A stretch of 64,000 nucleotides of DNA, taken from NCBI RefSeq assembly GCF_037126465.1, contig NC_088203.1, positions 104,122,409-104,186,408 of the forward strand. Reading direction: 5' to 3'. A program made the position numbers and the translations under genes. The notes under the pieces were generated by a model, which did not search any database, was not told the origin of the DNA, and saw nothing but the letters and a program-made list of their open reading frames with translations. Each line of letters begins with the position of its first letter. The stretch's first letter is position 1. Source of the stretch: Ornithodoros turicata. Taxonomy: Eukaryota > Arthropoda > Arachnida > Ixodida > Argasidae. Below, one piece after another: positions 12,401-23,100 of this stretch.

Positions 12401-14598
12401 CTTATCCTAATTACCTTCATGAAAAGTAATTGTTCTGAGGCTGGAACATACAAAAGGAAACACCCAACACAAGCCTCAAGTTGCCTGGGAACATTAACAG
12501 AGCTTCTATTGAGCTGAATTAACCACACAATGTTCAATAAAAGTTCCTCTCTATTCTGCAGGTCTATTGAGAACAGGAAGGAGGACCTCCGGAATCAGGC
12601 CTCCAAAACCCCCAAGAGGTTAGTCTTATCCTATTACTTACCTATTACTTCATGAAAAGTAATTGTTCTGAGGCTGGAACATACAAAAGGAAAAACCCAA
12701 CAAAAGCCTCAAGTTGCCTGGGAACATTAACAGTATGTGCCTCTATTTTGCTGACATTAAGCACACAATGCTCAATAAAAGGTCCACTCTGTTCTACAGG
12801 TCTACTGAGAACAGGAAGGAGGACCTCGGGAATTGGGCCTCAGAAAACATCAAGAGGTTAGTCTTATCCTAATTACTTTGATGAAAAGTAATGGTTCTGA
12901 GGCTGGAACATACAAAAGAAATACCCAACACGCTCCTCAAGTTGCCTGGGAACATTAACAGCGCCTCTATTGGGCTGACATTAAGCACACAATGCTCAAT
13001 AAAAGTTCCTCTTTATTCTGCAGTTCTACCGAGAACAGGAAGGAGGACCTCCGGAATCAGGCCTCCAAAAACACCAAAGGGTTAGCCATATCCTAATTAC
13101 TTTGATCAAAAGTAGTTGTTCTGAGGCTGGAACATACAAAAGGAGAAACCCAACAAAAGCCTCAAGTTGCCTGGGAACATTAACAGTGCTTCTATTGAGC
13201 TGAAATTAAGCACACAATGCCCATTGAAAGTTCCTCTTTATTCTGCAGGTCTACCGAGAACAGGAAGGAGGACCTCCGGAATCAGGCCTCCAAAAACACC
13301 AAGAGGTTAGCCTTATCCTAATTACTTTGATCAAAAGTAGTTGTTCTGAGGCTGGAACATACAAAAGGAGAAACCCAACAAAAGCCTCAAGTTGCCTGGG
13401 AACATTAACAGTGCTTCTATTGAGCTGAAATTAAGCACACAATGCTCATTGAAAGTTCCTCTTTATTCTGCAGGTCTACCGAGAACAGGAAGGAGGACCT
13501 CCGGAATCAGGCCTCCAAAAACACCAAGAGGTTAGCCTTATCCTAATTACTTTGATCAAAAGTAGTTGTTCTGAGGCTGGAACATACAAAAGGAGAAACC
13601 CAACAAAAGCCTCAAGTTGCCTGGGAACATTAACAGTGCTTCTATTGAGCTGAAATTAAGCACACAATGCTCATTGAAAGTTCCTCTTTATTCTGCAGGT
13701 CTACCGAGAACAGGAAGGAGGACCTCCGGAATCAGGCCTCCAAAAACACCAAGAGGTTAGCCTTATCCTAATTACTTTGATCAAAAGTAGTTGTTCTGAG
13801 GCTGGAACATACAAAAGGAGAAACCCAACAAAAGCCTCAAGTTGCCTGGGAACATTAACAGTGCTTCTATTGAGCTGAAATTAAGCACACAATGCTCATT
13901 GAAAGTTCCTCTTTATTCTGCAGGTCTACCGAGAACAGGAAGGAGGACCTCCGGAATCAGGCCTCCAAAAACACCAAGAGGTTAGCCTTATCCTAATTAC
14001 TTTGATCAAAAGTAGTTGTTCTGAGGCTGGAACATACAAAAGGAGAAACCCAACAAAAGCCTCAAGTTGCCTGGGAACATTAACAGTGCTTCTATTGAGC
14101 TGAAATTAAGCACACAATGCTCATTGAAAGTTCCTCTTTATTCTGCAGGTCTACCGAGAACAGGAAGGAGGACCTCCGGAATCAGGCCTCCAAAAACGCC
14201 AAGAGGTTAGCCTTATCCTAATTACTTTGATCAAAAGTAGTTGTTCTGAGGCTGGAACATACAAAAGGAGAAACCCAACAAAAGCCTCAAGTTGCCTGGG
14301 AACATTAACAGTGCTTCTATTGAGCTGAAATTAAGCACACAATGCTCATTGAAAGTTCCTCTTTATTCTGCAGGTCTACCGAGAACAGGAAGGAGGACCT
14401 CCGGAATCAGGCCTCCAAAAACACCAAGAGGTTAGCCTTATCCTAATTACTTTGATCAAAAGTAGTTGTTCTGAGGCTGGAACATACAAAAGGAGAAACC
14501 CAACAAAAGCCTCAAGTTGCCTGGGAACATTAACAGTGCTTCTATTGAGCTGAAATTAAGCACACAATGCTCAATGAAAGTTCCTCTTTATTCTGCAG

Positions 14599-16480
14599 GT
14601 CTACCGAGAACAGGAAGGAGGACCTCCGGAAGTGGGCCTGAAAAAGCACTAAGAGGTTAGTCTTATATCCTAATTATCTTGATGGAAAGTAGTTGTTCTG
14701 AGGCTGGAACATACAAAAGGAGAAACCCAACAAAAGCCTCAAGTTGCCTGGGAACATTAACAGTGCTTCTATTGAGCTGAAATTAAGCACACAATGCTCA
14801 ATGAAAGTTCCTCTTTATTCTGCAGGTCTACCGAGAACAGGAAGGAGGACCTCCGGAAGTGGGCCTGAAAAAGCACTAAGAGGTTAGTCTGATATCCTAA
14901 TTATCTTGATGGAAAGTAGTTGTTCTGAGGCTGGAACATACAAAAGGAGAAACCCAACAAAAGCCTCAAGTTGCCTGGGAACATTAACAGTGCTTCTATT
15001 GAGCTGAAATTAAGCACACAATGCTCAATGAAAGTTCCTCTTTATTCTGCAGGTCTACCGAGAACAGGAAGGAGGACCTCCGGAAGTGGGCCTGAAAAAG
15101 CACTAAGAGGTTAGTCTTATATCCTAATTATCTTGATGGAAAGTAGTTGTTCTGAGGCTGGAACATACAAAAGGAGAAACCCAACAAAAGCCTCAAGTTG
15201 CCTGGGAACATTAACAGTGCTTCTATTGAGCTGAAATTAAGCACACAATGCTCAATGAAAGTTCCTCTTTATTCTGCAGGTCTACCGAGAACAGGAAGGA
15301 GGACCTCCGGAAGTGGGCCTGAAAAAGCACTAAGAGGTTAGTCTTATATCCTAATTATCTTGATGGAAAGTAATTGTTCTGAGGCTGGAACATACAAAAG
15401 GAGAAACCCAACAAAAGCCTCAAGTTGCCTGGGAACATTAACAGTGCTTCTATTGAGCTGAAATTAAGCACACAATGCTGAATGAAAGTTCCTCTTTATT
15501 CTGCAGGTCTACCGAGAACAGGAAGGAGGACCTCCGGAAGTGGGCCTGAAAAAGCACTAAGAGGTTAGTCTTATATCCTAATTATCTTGATGGAAAGTAA
15601 TTGTTCTGAGGCTGGAACATACAAAAGGAAAAACCCAACACAAGCCTCAAGTTGCCTGGGAACATTAACAGTGCTTCTATTGAGCTGAAATTAAGCACAC
15701 AATGCTGAATGAAAGTTCCTCTTTATTCTGCAGGTCTACCGAGAACAGGAAGGAGGACCTCCGGAAGTGGGCCTGAAAAAGCACTAAGAGGTTAGTCTTA
15801 TATCCTAATTATCTTGATGGAAAGTAATTGTTCTGAGGCTGGAACATACAAAAGGAGAAACCCAACAAAAGCCTCAAGTTGCCTGGGAACATTAACAGTG
15901 CTTCTATTGAGCTGAAATTAAGCACACAATGCTGAATGAAAGTTCCTCTTTATTCTGCAGGTCTACCGAGAACAGGAAGGAGGACCTCCGGAAGTGGGCC
16001 TGAAAAAGCACTAAGAGGTTAGTCTTATATCCTAATTATCTTGATGGAAAGTAATTGTTCTGAGGCTGGAACATACAAAAGGAAAAACCCAACACAAGCC
16101 TCAAGTTGCCTGGGAACATTAACAGTGCTTCTATTGAGCTGAAATTAAGCACACAATGCTGAATGAAAGTTCCTCTTTATTCTGCAGGTCTACCGAGAAC
16201 AGGAAGGAGGACCTCCGGAAGTGGGCCTGAAAAAGCACTAAGAGGTTAGTCTTATATCCTAATTATCTTGATGGAAAGTAATTGTTCTGAGGCTGGAACA
16301 TACAAAAGGAAAAACCCAACACAAGCCTCAAGTTGCCTGGGAACATTAACAGTGCTTCTATTGAGCTGAAATTAAGCACACAATGCTGAATGAAAGTTCC
16401 TCTTTATTCTGCAGGTCTACCGAGAACAGGAAGGAGGACCTCCGGAAGTGGGCCTGAAAAAGCACTAAGAGGTTAGTCTT
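14599..16480 (+). repeat. 227-bp block of array 3 with a shared in-module stop
   Basis: About nine units carry the variant GGAAGTGGGCCTGAAAAAGC in the module. In the frame used by the other modules this gives K-W-A-stop. Splice-like borders stay intact (CTGCAG before, GTTAGTCTTATATCC after). The same stop in every unit means one mutated copy spread through the block. Confidence 0.85.
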
Positions 16481-16890
16481 ATCTGTTCTAACACTTTCAG
16501 CAAAGAAATGAAAGTGCATAGATTGCTTACAGTAAGCACACACAATCAGTAGAAGGTACTTCATATTGCGCAGGTATCGTGGGACTGGAGGAAGGATCTT
16601 CGAAATTGGGCCTCAGAGAACACCAATAGGTCAGTCATATCTGTTTTAAGCAGTCTTGGGTTTTAACTAAGTTACAAGTAACTTGGAACTCTATCGAATT
16701 ACTATTCTAGAAAAGTTACTTCTAACTGTAATGAGGTAATGCTTTCGGTTAAAGTAACTGCAAAATGTAGCTAAATTACTCAGGTATGGTGATATTTCAC
16801 GTGGACCGAGGCTTGAAGTACATTGCTGCTTTTCCTAACCAGGGATTCCATGAATCTTGTCATCTCATACACACCCAGGATGACCTAGAC

Positions 16891-17297
16891 CAGTGCTTCC
16901 TAAACTCTGCCCCACTACGTCCCACCCAAAATATAAGGTACCGTGTAACCCCTCCTTCCCCCCACGTCCCAAACGAGCTTTTCGATTTTAGTGCATGAGC
17001 AGTAGCAACGAAAGTTGTCGCTGAAATGTAATTTGGCGGTTAATATGGTGAGATATTAAAATTATATAGTCAGCTGGGCTACAAGTCATTGCACAAAGAA
17101 AACTTACGTATCTCAACAGGAATGGCTGTTCCTATTCGAGAAGTGACTTTGTTTGCTACCAGGAGGTCTTCTGTGACGCATACTAGTGGGCAGATCATGG
17201 TCTATGGACATTATTTGTGTCTTTCTCTTCGTGCTCTCTGCCCCCCCCCCCCCCCCCCCTGCTGAGTCTGTCGCGACGCACAGTTGGGGAAACATTG
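16891..17297. mobile_element. Nested hAT-type MITE, TSD ACCTAGAC
   Basis: It starts CAGTGCTTCCTAAACTCTGC; its end, read in reverse complement, is CAATGTTTCCCCAACTGTGC, an imperfect terminal inverted repeat of about 20 bp. It is flanked by identical 8-mers ACCTAGAC at 16883-16890 and 17298-17305. An 8-bp duplication with CAGTG..CATTG-like ends is typical of the hAT superfamily. No transposase frame is seen. Confidence 0.8.
17241..17259 (+). repeat. Poly-C run (19 C)
   Basis: An uninterrupted run of about 19 cytosines inside the nested hAT-type MITE. Similar G or C runs occur near 39790, 40377, 48331, 49577, 57980, 59455, 60590 and 63705. Confidence 0.9.
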
Positions 17298-17332
17298 ACC
17301 TAGACTTTAGTCTAGGTCAATGTTTCCCCAAC
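17283..17332. repeat. Perfect 24-bp palindrome at the hAT right end
   Basis: GTTGGGGAAACATTGACCTA GACT is followed, after a 2-nt spacer, by its exact reverse complement. The arms consist of the right terminal bases of the nested hAT element plus its target duplication, repeated in inverted order. Confidence 0.9.
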
Positions 17333-17541
17333 CCCACCGTGCAAAAACTGATTTTTGCGTTTATTCGACTTTTTTTCCTCAGAAGTTACCTGTAAAGCAA
17401 CCAAGTTACTTTACTTTAACGCGGTAACTGTTGTACAACTAGTTAGATTTCAAAAACGGTAACTGCAACTCAGTTGTTATCTTTGCAGGCTACCACTAAC
17501 TTACTTACTTTTTGTAGTAACTTAGCCATTACTGGTTTTAA

Positions 17542-18510
17542 CCCAGCAAACCATTAATATCCATGGGACATCCCTACAAGGTCGCGAACGTCCTGAATAT
17601 CTCGACATCCATAGGATATCTATGGGATATCGTACAATTTCATTGCGTTTTGGGCTTACTCCAGTAAACAACAGATGTCCCTGGTATGTTGGAAGGATAT
17701 CGCGCTCTGGATGTTTGAATGTCCCATGACAAGCAGCCTGCAGATCCTAGGGATGTCTATGGGAGATCCAGAAAATATTTGTCTGTCCTTATAGAGAGGG
17801 TAATCTGAATTAAAAACACAGTAGTTGATAGGAAGGGATGTCAGAAATGTTGTTAGGTATACTGTGGGTTGATGCAGAAACACAGGAATTGCGAAGATAC
17901 ATCCTCGTCACCGTTACAAATGGTTTACGCCACGCTACCCCTAACGAACGTGTGTGTAACGATTTGTATTTCAGTATATGTTCCATCCAGCTCGCAAATA
18001 GAGGTTATTGCGGGTTTTTCCAAGTGGTCCAAGTAAGGCGGGCAGGGTTCGGCACTTATGCTGGCGTGTCCCACGGTGTTGCTGTACTGTGATGAATCCT
18101 GTTAGGCTAATGTAATGTTTTTGTTCCCAATAGTATCAAATGGGTTAAAACACACAATAATTTGCTTAAATAAATAAATATTAAATATTATTAAATATTA
18201 AATATTAAATAAATATTATTTGCTGGAACACAGTTGCTGTGGTCTCTACGCACTTTACAAACACTAAATATCTGATGCACAATATTGTTAAAAGCAAAAT
18301 ATGTACGATATTCGTAATCTCCCGTATATATCCAAATATCCGTGATAGACGTCGCAGGGACTTTCAGTGGATCTACAAACATGGCAGAAATGCTAGTCGC
18401 AGGGATATCGCATGGATGTAAAACGGATCTGTGGCAAACTCCACTGGATATCCAAACGTCCCGGGCGAGATATCTTACGGATATTTGCTGGATGTATCTG
18501 GTTTGCTGGG
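17542..18510. mobile_element. Non-autonomous DNA transposon with CCCAGCAAACC inverted ends
   Basis: An 11-bp inverted repeat, CCCAGCAAACC at 17542-17552 and GGTTTGCTGGG at 18500-18510, bounds about 969 bp. Both subterminal regions are rich in GGATATC and GGATATCTATGGGATATC-like motifs. The interior has no recognisable transposase; around 18170-18225 it is a TAAATATTA-rich tract. No clean target duplication is visible, so the superfamily is left open. It directly abuts the preceding hAT-like element. Confidence 0.65.
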
Positions 18511-18806
18511 AAGTGCTTATATCGCGTTGTAATCATGCACATAGACTCAATAGAGGGTGCTCTTTATTTTGCATGTGGAAATGACGGGAACGAAGGACCT
18601 TGGGTGCACAGGGTGAAACTACAGGTTCGTGGAATGAAGGACGAGAGGGGGAGGGAGTTTGAATGCTTTCTCCTTTCCCCCCTTTGATTATGTCGGTTAG
18701 AGTTTCAGTTGTTCAGAAGCGTTAGTGTGCATATGTTGGATTCTGCGAATAAATATCTGGGTTCACACTTTGCAGTTTCGTTGTTATTCTCTGTCATCCT
18801 TCACAG
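18511..18806 (+). repeat. Decayed array units after the transposon block
   Basis: The sequence resumes with AAGTGCTTATATCG...ATGCACATAG...GTGCTCTTTATTTTGCATG, matching the array 1/3 unit. A damaged module at about 18572-18616 reads T-K-D-L-G, comparable to RKDLR. A second acceptor-like stretch, TTATTCTCTGTCATCCTTCA followed by CAG, leads into the next feature. Confidence 0.6.
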
Positions 18807-19000
18807 CATGTACTACATACATCATGTACATCTCAAGAGCGGTGAAGGACTTTGGAAATCTGGCTTCAGAAAACTCCGAGAGCTCTGTATTGCTGTATAT
18901 ATTGCTGGATAGTTTCTGCAGTTGGAATTATGCAGGAAGGGCTACAAAGACGTGCCATTACAAACTTCATTGGTCCGTTTTATTTTCTAGTAATGAATAA
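18807..19000 (+). CDS. Candidate last exon of the array-3 locus (partial)
   Basis: After a pyrimidine-rich acceptor ending TTCACAG (18801-18806) the frame stays open to TAA at 18998-19000. It includes V-K-D-F-G-N-L-A-S-E-N-S-E, clearly related to the repeated module RKEDLRNWASENTKR. It then continues 36 residues into sequence not found in any array (starting SSVLLYILLDSF, ending LFSSNE). The stop overlaps an AATAAA at 18996-19001. Module homology, continuation into unique sequence, stop and polyadenylation hexamer together suggest a terminal exon on the + strand, the array-3 direction. The entry phase from this acceptor (two leading bases) does not match the phase-2 exit of array-3 modules, so the exact splice site is unsettled. 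No function is recognised. Confidence 0.45.
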
Positions 19001-19001
19001 A
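18996..19001 (+). terminator. AATAAA poly(A) signal candidate
   Basis: An AATAAA hexamer overlaps the TAA stop of the candidate last exon and is followed by an A/T-rich TTTATTCG stretch. Confidence 0.45.
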
Positions 19002-19209
19002 ATTTATTCGTAACACCGTGATGCCAAAGAAGATTTGCATAATTCAGAATGCTGGAAAGGTAAGCGGCTCTTGCCTATAGATTGCGCTAAAACTACTCCT
19101 GAAAAGTTCGCCCCGTAAACAGACTACGAGAAGGGCGAGAAGGATAGCACGACCCCTCTCCCATAGGACATTCTAGACTTTTTTCTAACCTGAAAATCTT
19201 GTTCGGATC
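19001..19209. other. No recognised feature
   Basis: About 200 bp between the candidate last exon and the fold-back element fragment. I see no coding, RNA or repeat signal. Confidence 0.5.
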
Positions 19210-19720
19210 CAGTAAGTGAAATGGACTCGTCCTGCAGGGGTGTAAAGCACACCCCCATTGGACGAGTCCATTGATGTGCTCAGTAGAATAGGCAAAACTG
19301 GCAGTTCTCGCGCCCAAAATCCTGAATTTCCTGCGCAAAGTGCAGCGCCCCCTAGCGGGAACGTCCGGAACTAATTCAAGGCCACGTTTGAGGTCAAACA
19401 AGGTTATTCAAGGTCAAACAAGGTCAAACGGGATTAATTTTTTTGGGCCGTTTTTCGACAAAATGTTCAGAGTTTGAAGGTCGTCTTAGAGGTCAAATAG
19501 AGGTCAAATTGAGGTCGTTCAGGGTCGTTCAAGGGCGTCCAAAGTGACTTCTAAGGAATGGACTCGTCCGGGGAGGGAAAGGCCACCCCTTGGACGAGTT
19601 CATTAATGGACTCGTCCGAGGGGTGTCCTTTCCATCCCCGGACGAGTCCATTAATGAACTCGTCCAAGGAAAACCCTGACGCTGGAAGAGTCCATTTTTT
19701 CGCGTTTCTTTTGCAGGATT
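19210..19720. mobile_element. Fold-back element fragment with GGACGAGTCC palindromes and AGGTCA arrays
   Basis: Related to the large palindromic element at 29098-30370. It shares CCCCTAGCGGGAACGTC, GGAACTAATTCAAGGCCAC, closely spaced AGGTCAAA repeats, and cassettes in which GGACGAGTTCATTAATGGAC is continued by TCGTCC. The left arm is shortened, so this copy is truncated relative to the other. Confidence 0.7.
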
Positions 19721-19984
19721 TTGTGCACAATTTTGGTACAAGGAGGCGCTGCAGTTCCGTAAGAGTAGTCTTTAGTCTTTAGTAAAAGACTTTAGTTAGT
19801 TTAGTTTACAAAATTTGATTATGGGACACTCCAGGTGTTTAGAAAGTCCGGTTAGAGCTTGCTACAACCAGCACTGCTTAATAGTAAATTCTGTAGGCCA
19901 TCTACGATCAGATAGCTTACCTTTGATCGCTTGCCGATTCTGCACTGTTTCGTCAAAACCATGCTTTATATGGCTTGGATCAAT
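19721..19984. other. Convergent intergenic stretch, no recognised feature
   Basis: About 260 bp containing a short AGTCTTTAGTAAAAGACTTTAG inverted motif and nothing else I can name. If the two candidate last exons are real, this is part of the gap between two loci transcribed toward each other. Confidence 0.4.
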
Positions 19985-19990
19985 TTTATT
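19985..19990 (-). terminator. AATAAA poly(A) signal candidate (minus strand)
   Basis: Reads TTTATT on the + strand, AATAAA on the - strand, ten bases after the TGA stop of the candidate exon at 20001-20177. Confidence 0.5.
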
Positions 19991-20000
19991 AAACACTGAA

Positions 20001-20177
20001 TCAAAGACACACAGAGTTGAATGGCATATTAAATGAAACTGAATAAAGAACGAATTGACACCCGTCAAAGTTTTGGGGTCTTCCGCCATCAAATTCTCGA
20101 GGTACCACCGTCCTGTCCCTTTTGGCAGTGTTTGCTGCGGCCAAATTTCGGCAGTCGCTGTTCCTCTCGAATTCCAT
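20001..20177 (-). CDS. Candidate last exon of the array-4 locus (partial)
   Basis: On the - strand a standard array acceptor (CTCTTTATTCTGCAG) is followed at 20177 by an open frame of 58 codons ending TGA at 20001-20003. The first residues, MEFERNSDCRNLAAANTAKR, align with array-4 modules such as V-E-C-D-G-K-N-H-R-R-N-L-A-S-E-S and with RKEDLRNWASENTKR of array 3. Instead of the expected donor after AKR, the frame continues into unique sequence (RDRTVVPREFDGG and onward to FNSVCL). An AATAAA lies ten bases downstream. The ATG is probably only the first codon of the exon, not a translation start. It enters in phase 0, as do the 56-nt array-4 modules. No domain is recognised; a short basic/acidic peptide is all that can be said. 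Confidence 0.5.
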   Translation of the reverse strand: MEFERNSDCRNLAAANTAKRDRTVVPREFDGGRPQNFDGCQFVLYSVSFNMPFNSVCL

Positions 20178-23100
20178 CTGCAGAATAAAGAGCACGTTTT
20201 ACTGAGCATATTTGCTTCCTTTCAGCTAAATAGGTGCATTTTTATTATTTCACTGAACATGGAAAATGTGAGTTTTCTGAGGCCAAATTTCGGCTCTCGT
20301 TCTTCATCTCTCATTCTACCCGCAGAATAAACGGCACCCTTTATTGAGTATGTGTACTTTCAGCTCAATAGCACCATTTTTATTATTTCACTGAATATGG
20401 AAAAGGTACGAAGAGTTTTCTAAGGCCAACTTTCAGTCTTCGTTCTTCCTCTCCCATTCTACCCGCAGAATAAACAGCAGCCTTTACTGAGCAACCCTGC
20501 TTAGTTTCAGCTCAATAGGAACATTTTTTATTATTTCACCGAGCATGGAATAGAAAGTAAGACTAACCTCTTGTAGCTTTCTGAGGCCAAATTTCGGCGG
20601 TGGTTTTTCCCGTCGCATTCCACCTGCAGAACAAGAAGCACATTTTACTAAATATGTGCAGCTATTTTTAAGCCAATAGGATTTCTTATTTCACTGAACA
20701 TGGAAAAGAAGGTAAGACTAACCTCCTGGTGTTTTCTGACGCTCAATTTCGCCCGTCGCTCTCCGTCTCGTTCCACCTGCAGAATGAAGAGCTGAATATG
20801 TGTGCTTAGTTTCAGCTCAATAGGAACATTTTTTTATTATTTCACTGAACATGGAATAGAAAGTAAGACTAACATCTTGGTGCTTTCTGACGCCAAATTT
20901 CGGTGGTGGTTTTTCTGTCGAATTGCACCTGCAGAACAAGAAGCACATTTTACTAAATATGTGCAGCTATTTTGAAGTCAATAGGATAATTTATTATTTC
21001 ATTGAACATGGAAAAGAAGGTAAGACTAACCTCCTTGTGTTTTCGGACGCTCAATTTCGCCGGTCGTTCTCCGTCTCGCTCCACCTGCAGAATGAAGAGC
21101 TGAATATGTATCCTTAGTTTCAGCTCAATAGGTGCATTTTCATTGTTTCACTGATCATAGAAAAGAAGGTAAGACTAACTTATTGGTGTTTTCCGAGGCC
21201 AAATTGCGGCAGTTTTTCCTGTACCATTCAACCTGCAGAACAAGAAGCACATTTAACTAAATACGCGTGGGTAGTCTCAGTTCAATAGGATCATTTCTTA
21301 TTTCACTGAACATGGAAATGAAGGTAAGACTTACCTCTTGGTGTTTTCTGAGGACAAATTGCGGCGTTTTTTCCGGTACCATTCCACCTGCAGAACAAGA
21401 AGCACATTTTACTAAATATGTGTGGCTAGTCTCAGCTCAATAGCATAATTTCTTATTTCACTGAACATGGAAAAGAAGGTAAGACTAACCTCTTGGTGTT
21501 TTCTGATGTTCAATTTCGCCGGTCGATCTCCGTCTCGCTCCACCTGCAGAATGGAAAGCTGAATATGTATGCTTAGTTTCAGCTAAATAGGTGCATTTTT
21601 ATTGTTTCACTGAACATGGAAATGAAGGTAAGACTAACCTCTTGGCGTTTTCCGACGCCAAATTGCCACGGTTGTTTTTCCTGTACCATTCCACCTGCAG
21701 AACAAGAAGCACATTTTACTAAATATGTGCGGCCAGTCTCAGCTCAATAGGATCATTTCTTATTTCACTGAACATGGTAATGAAGGTAAGACTAACCTCT
21801 TGGCGTTTTCTGAGGCCAAATTGCAGCGCTTGTTTTTCCTGTACCATTTCACCTGCAGAACAGGGAGCACATTTTACTAAATATGTGCGGCCAGTCTCAG
21901 CTCAATAGGATCATTTCTTATTTCACTGAACATGGAAATGAAGGTAAGACTAACCTCTTGGCGTTTTCTGAGGCCAAAGTGCCGCGGTTGTTTTTCCTGT
22001 ACCATTTCACCTGCAGAACAGGGAGCACATTTTACTAAATATGTGCGGCCAGTCTCAGCTCAATAGGATCATTTCTTATTGCACTGAACATGGAAATGAA
22101 GGTAAGAGTAACCTCTTTGCGTTTTCTGAGGCCAAATTGCCGCGGTTGTTTTTCCTGTACCATTTCACCTGCAGAACAGGGAGCACATTTTACTAAATAT
22201 GTGTGGCCAGTCTCAGCTCAATAGGATCATTTCTTATTTCACTGAACATGGAAATGAAGGTAAGACTAACCTCTTGGCGTTTTCTGAGGCCAAATTGCCG
22301 CGGTTGTTTTTCCTGTACCATTTCACCTGCAGAACAGGGAGCACATTTTACAAAATATGTGCGGCCAGTCTCAGCTCAATAGGATCACTTCTTATTGCAC
22401 TGAACATGGAAATGAAGGTAAGACTAAGCTCTTGGCGTTTTCTGAGGCCGAATTGCCGCGGTTGTTTTTCCTGTACCATTTCACCTGCAAAACAGGGAGC
22501 ACATTTTACTAAATATGTGCGGCCAGTCTCAGCTCAATAGGATCATTTCTTATTTCACTGAACATGGAAATGAAGGTAAGACTAACCTCTTGGCGTTTTC
22601 TGAGGCCAAATTGCCGCGGTTGTTTTTCCTGTACCATTTCACCTGCAGAACAGGGAGCACATTTTACTAAATATGTGCGGCCAGTCTCAGCTCAATAGGA
22701 TCATTTCTTATTTCACTGAACATGGAAATGAAGGTAAGACTAACCTCTTGGCGTTTTCTGAGGCCGAATTGCCGCGGTTGTTTTTCCTGTACCATTTCAC
22801 CTGCAGAACAGGGAGCACATTTTACTAAATATGTACGGCCAGTCTCAGCTCAATAGGATCATTTCTTATTGCACTGAACATGGAAATGAAGGTAAGACTA
22901 ACCTCTTGGCGTTTTCTGAGGCCGAATTGCCGCGGTTGTTTTTCCTGTACCATTTCACCTGCAGAACAGGGAGCACATTTTACTAAATATGTGTGGCCAG
23001 TCTCAGCTCAATAGGATCATTTCTTATTGCACTGAACATGGAAATGAAGGTAAGACTAACCTCTTGGCGTTTTCTGAGGCCAAATTGCCGCGGTTGTTTT

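Larger units (their letters stand above)
9583..16640 (+). repeat. Array 3: about 31 tandem units of 225-229 bp carrying a 57-nt exon-like module
   Basis: Each unit has a strong acceptor (TTCCTCTTTATTCTGCAG), a 57-nt core and a donor GTTAGTCTTATCC, with a 168-172-nt intron-like spacer. The core enters in phase 2 and leaves in phase 2, so chained copies stay in frame. The consensus reading is STENRKEDLRNWASENTKR: charged, with one tryptophan, possibly helical. About 45 nt before the acceptor is a conserved AGCTGA that could serve as a branch site. Sub-blocks differ: mixed copies 9583-10960, near-identical 229-bp copies 10960-12400, 225-bp copies 13249-14590, 227-bp copies with a TGA in the module 14599-16480. 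The final core (about 16577-16630) is 56 nt, reads W-D-W-R-K-D-L-R-N-W-A-S-E-N-T, and may be closest to the ancestral exon. The protein family is not recognised. Confidence 0.95.
16651..17534. mobile_element. hAT-like non-autonomous element with GTTAC/GTAAC-rich ends
   Basis: Both ends are packed with short GTTAC and AGTTACT motifs in opposite orientations, like the elements at 46920 and 47706. The outer bases are CAGT..CTAAGTTAC inverted. Flanking 8-mers GTTTTAAG (16643-16650) and GTTTTAAC (17535-17542) differ at one base, a plausible 8-bp target duplication. It lies in the intron-like stretch after the last good array-3 module and contains the nested element at 16891-17297. Confidence 0.6.

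Noticed and set aside
1736..16640. A CRISPR array, suggested by regular spacing
   Set aside because: Both repeat and spacer are conserved from unit to unit, units are 160-229 bp, and the DNA is eukaryotic. CRISPR spacers would be unique.
17186..17395. Poly-proline frame across the C run as a coding sequence
   Set aside because: It is created by 19 consecutive C bases inside a hAT-type MITE.
19560..19700. A hammerhead ribozyme in the GGACGAGTC palindromes
   Set aside because: The CTGATGA and GAAA core elements are not found in the right order around the palindrome.
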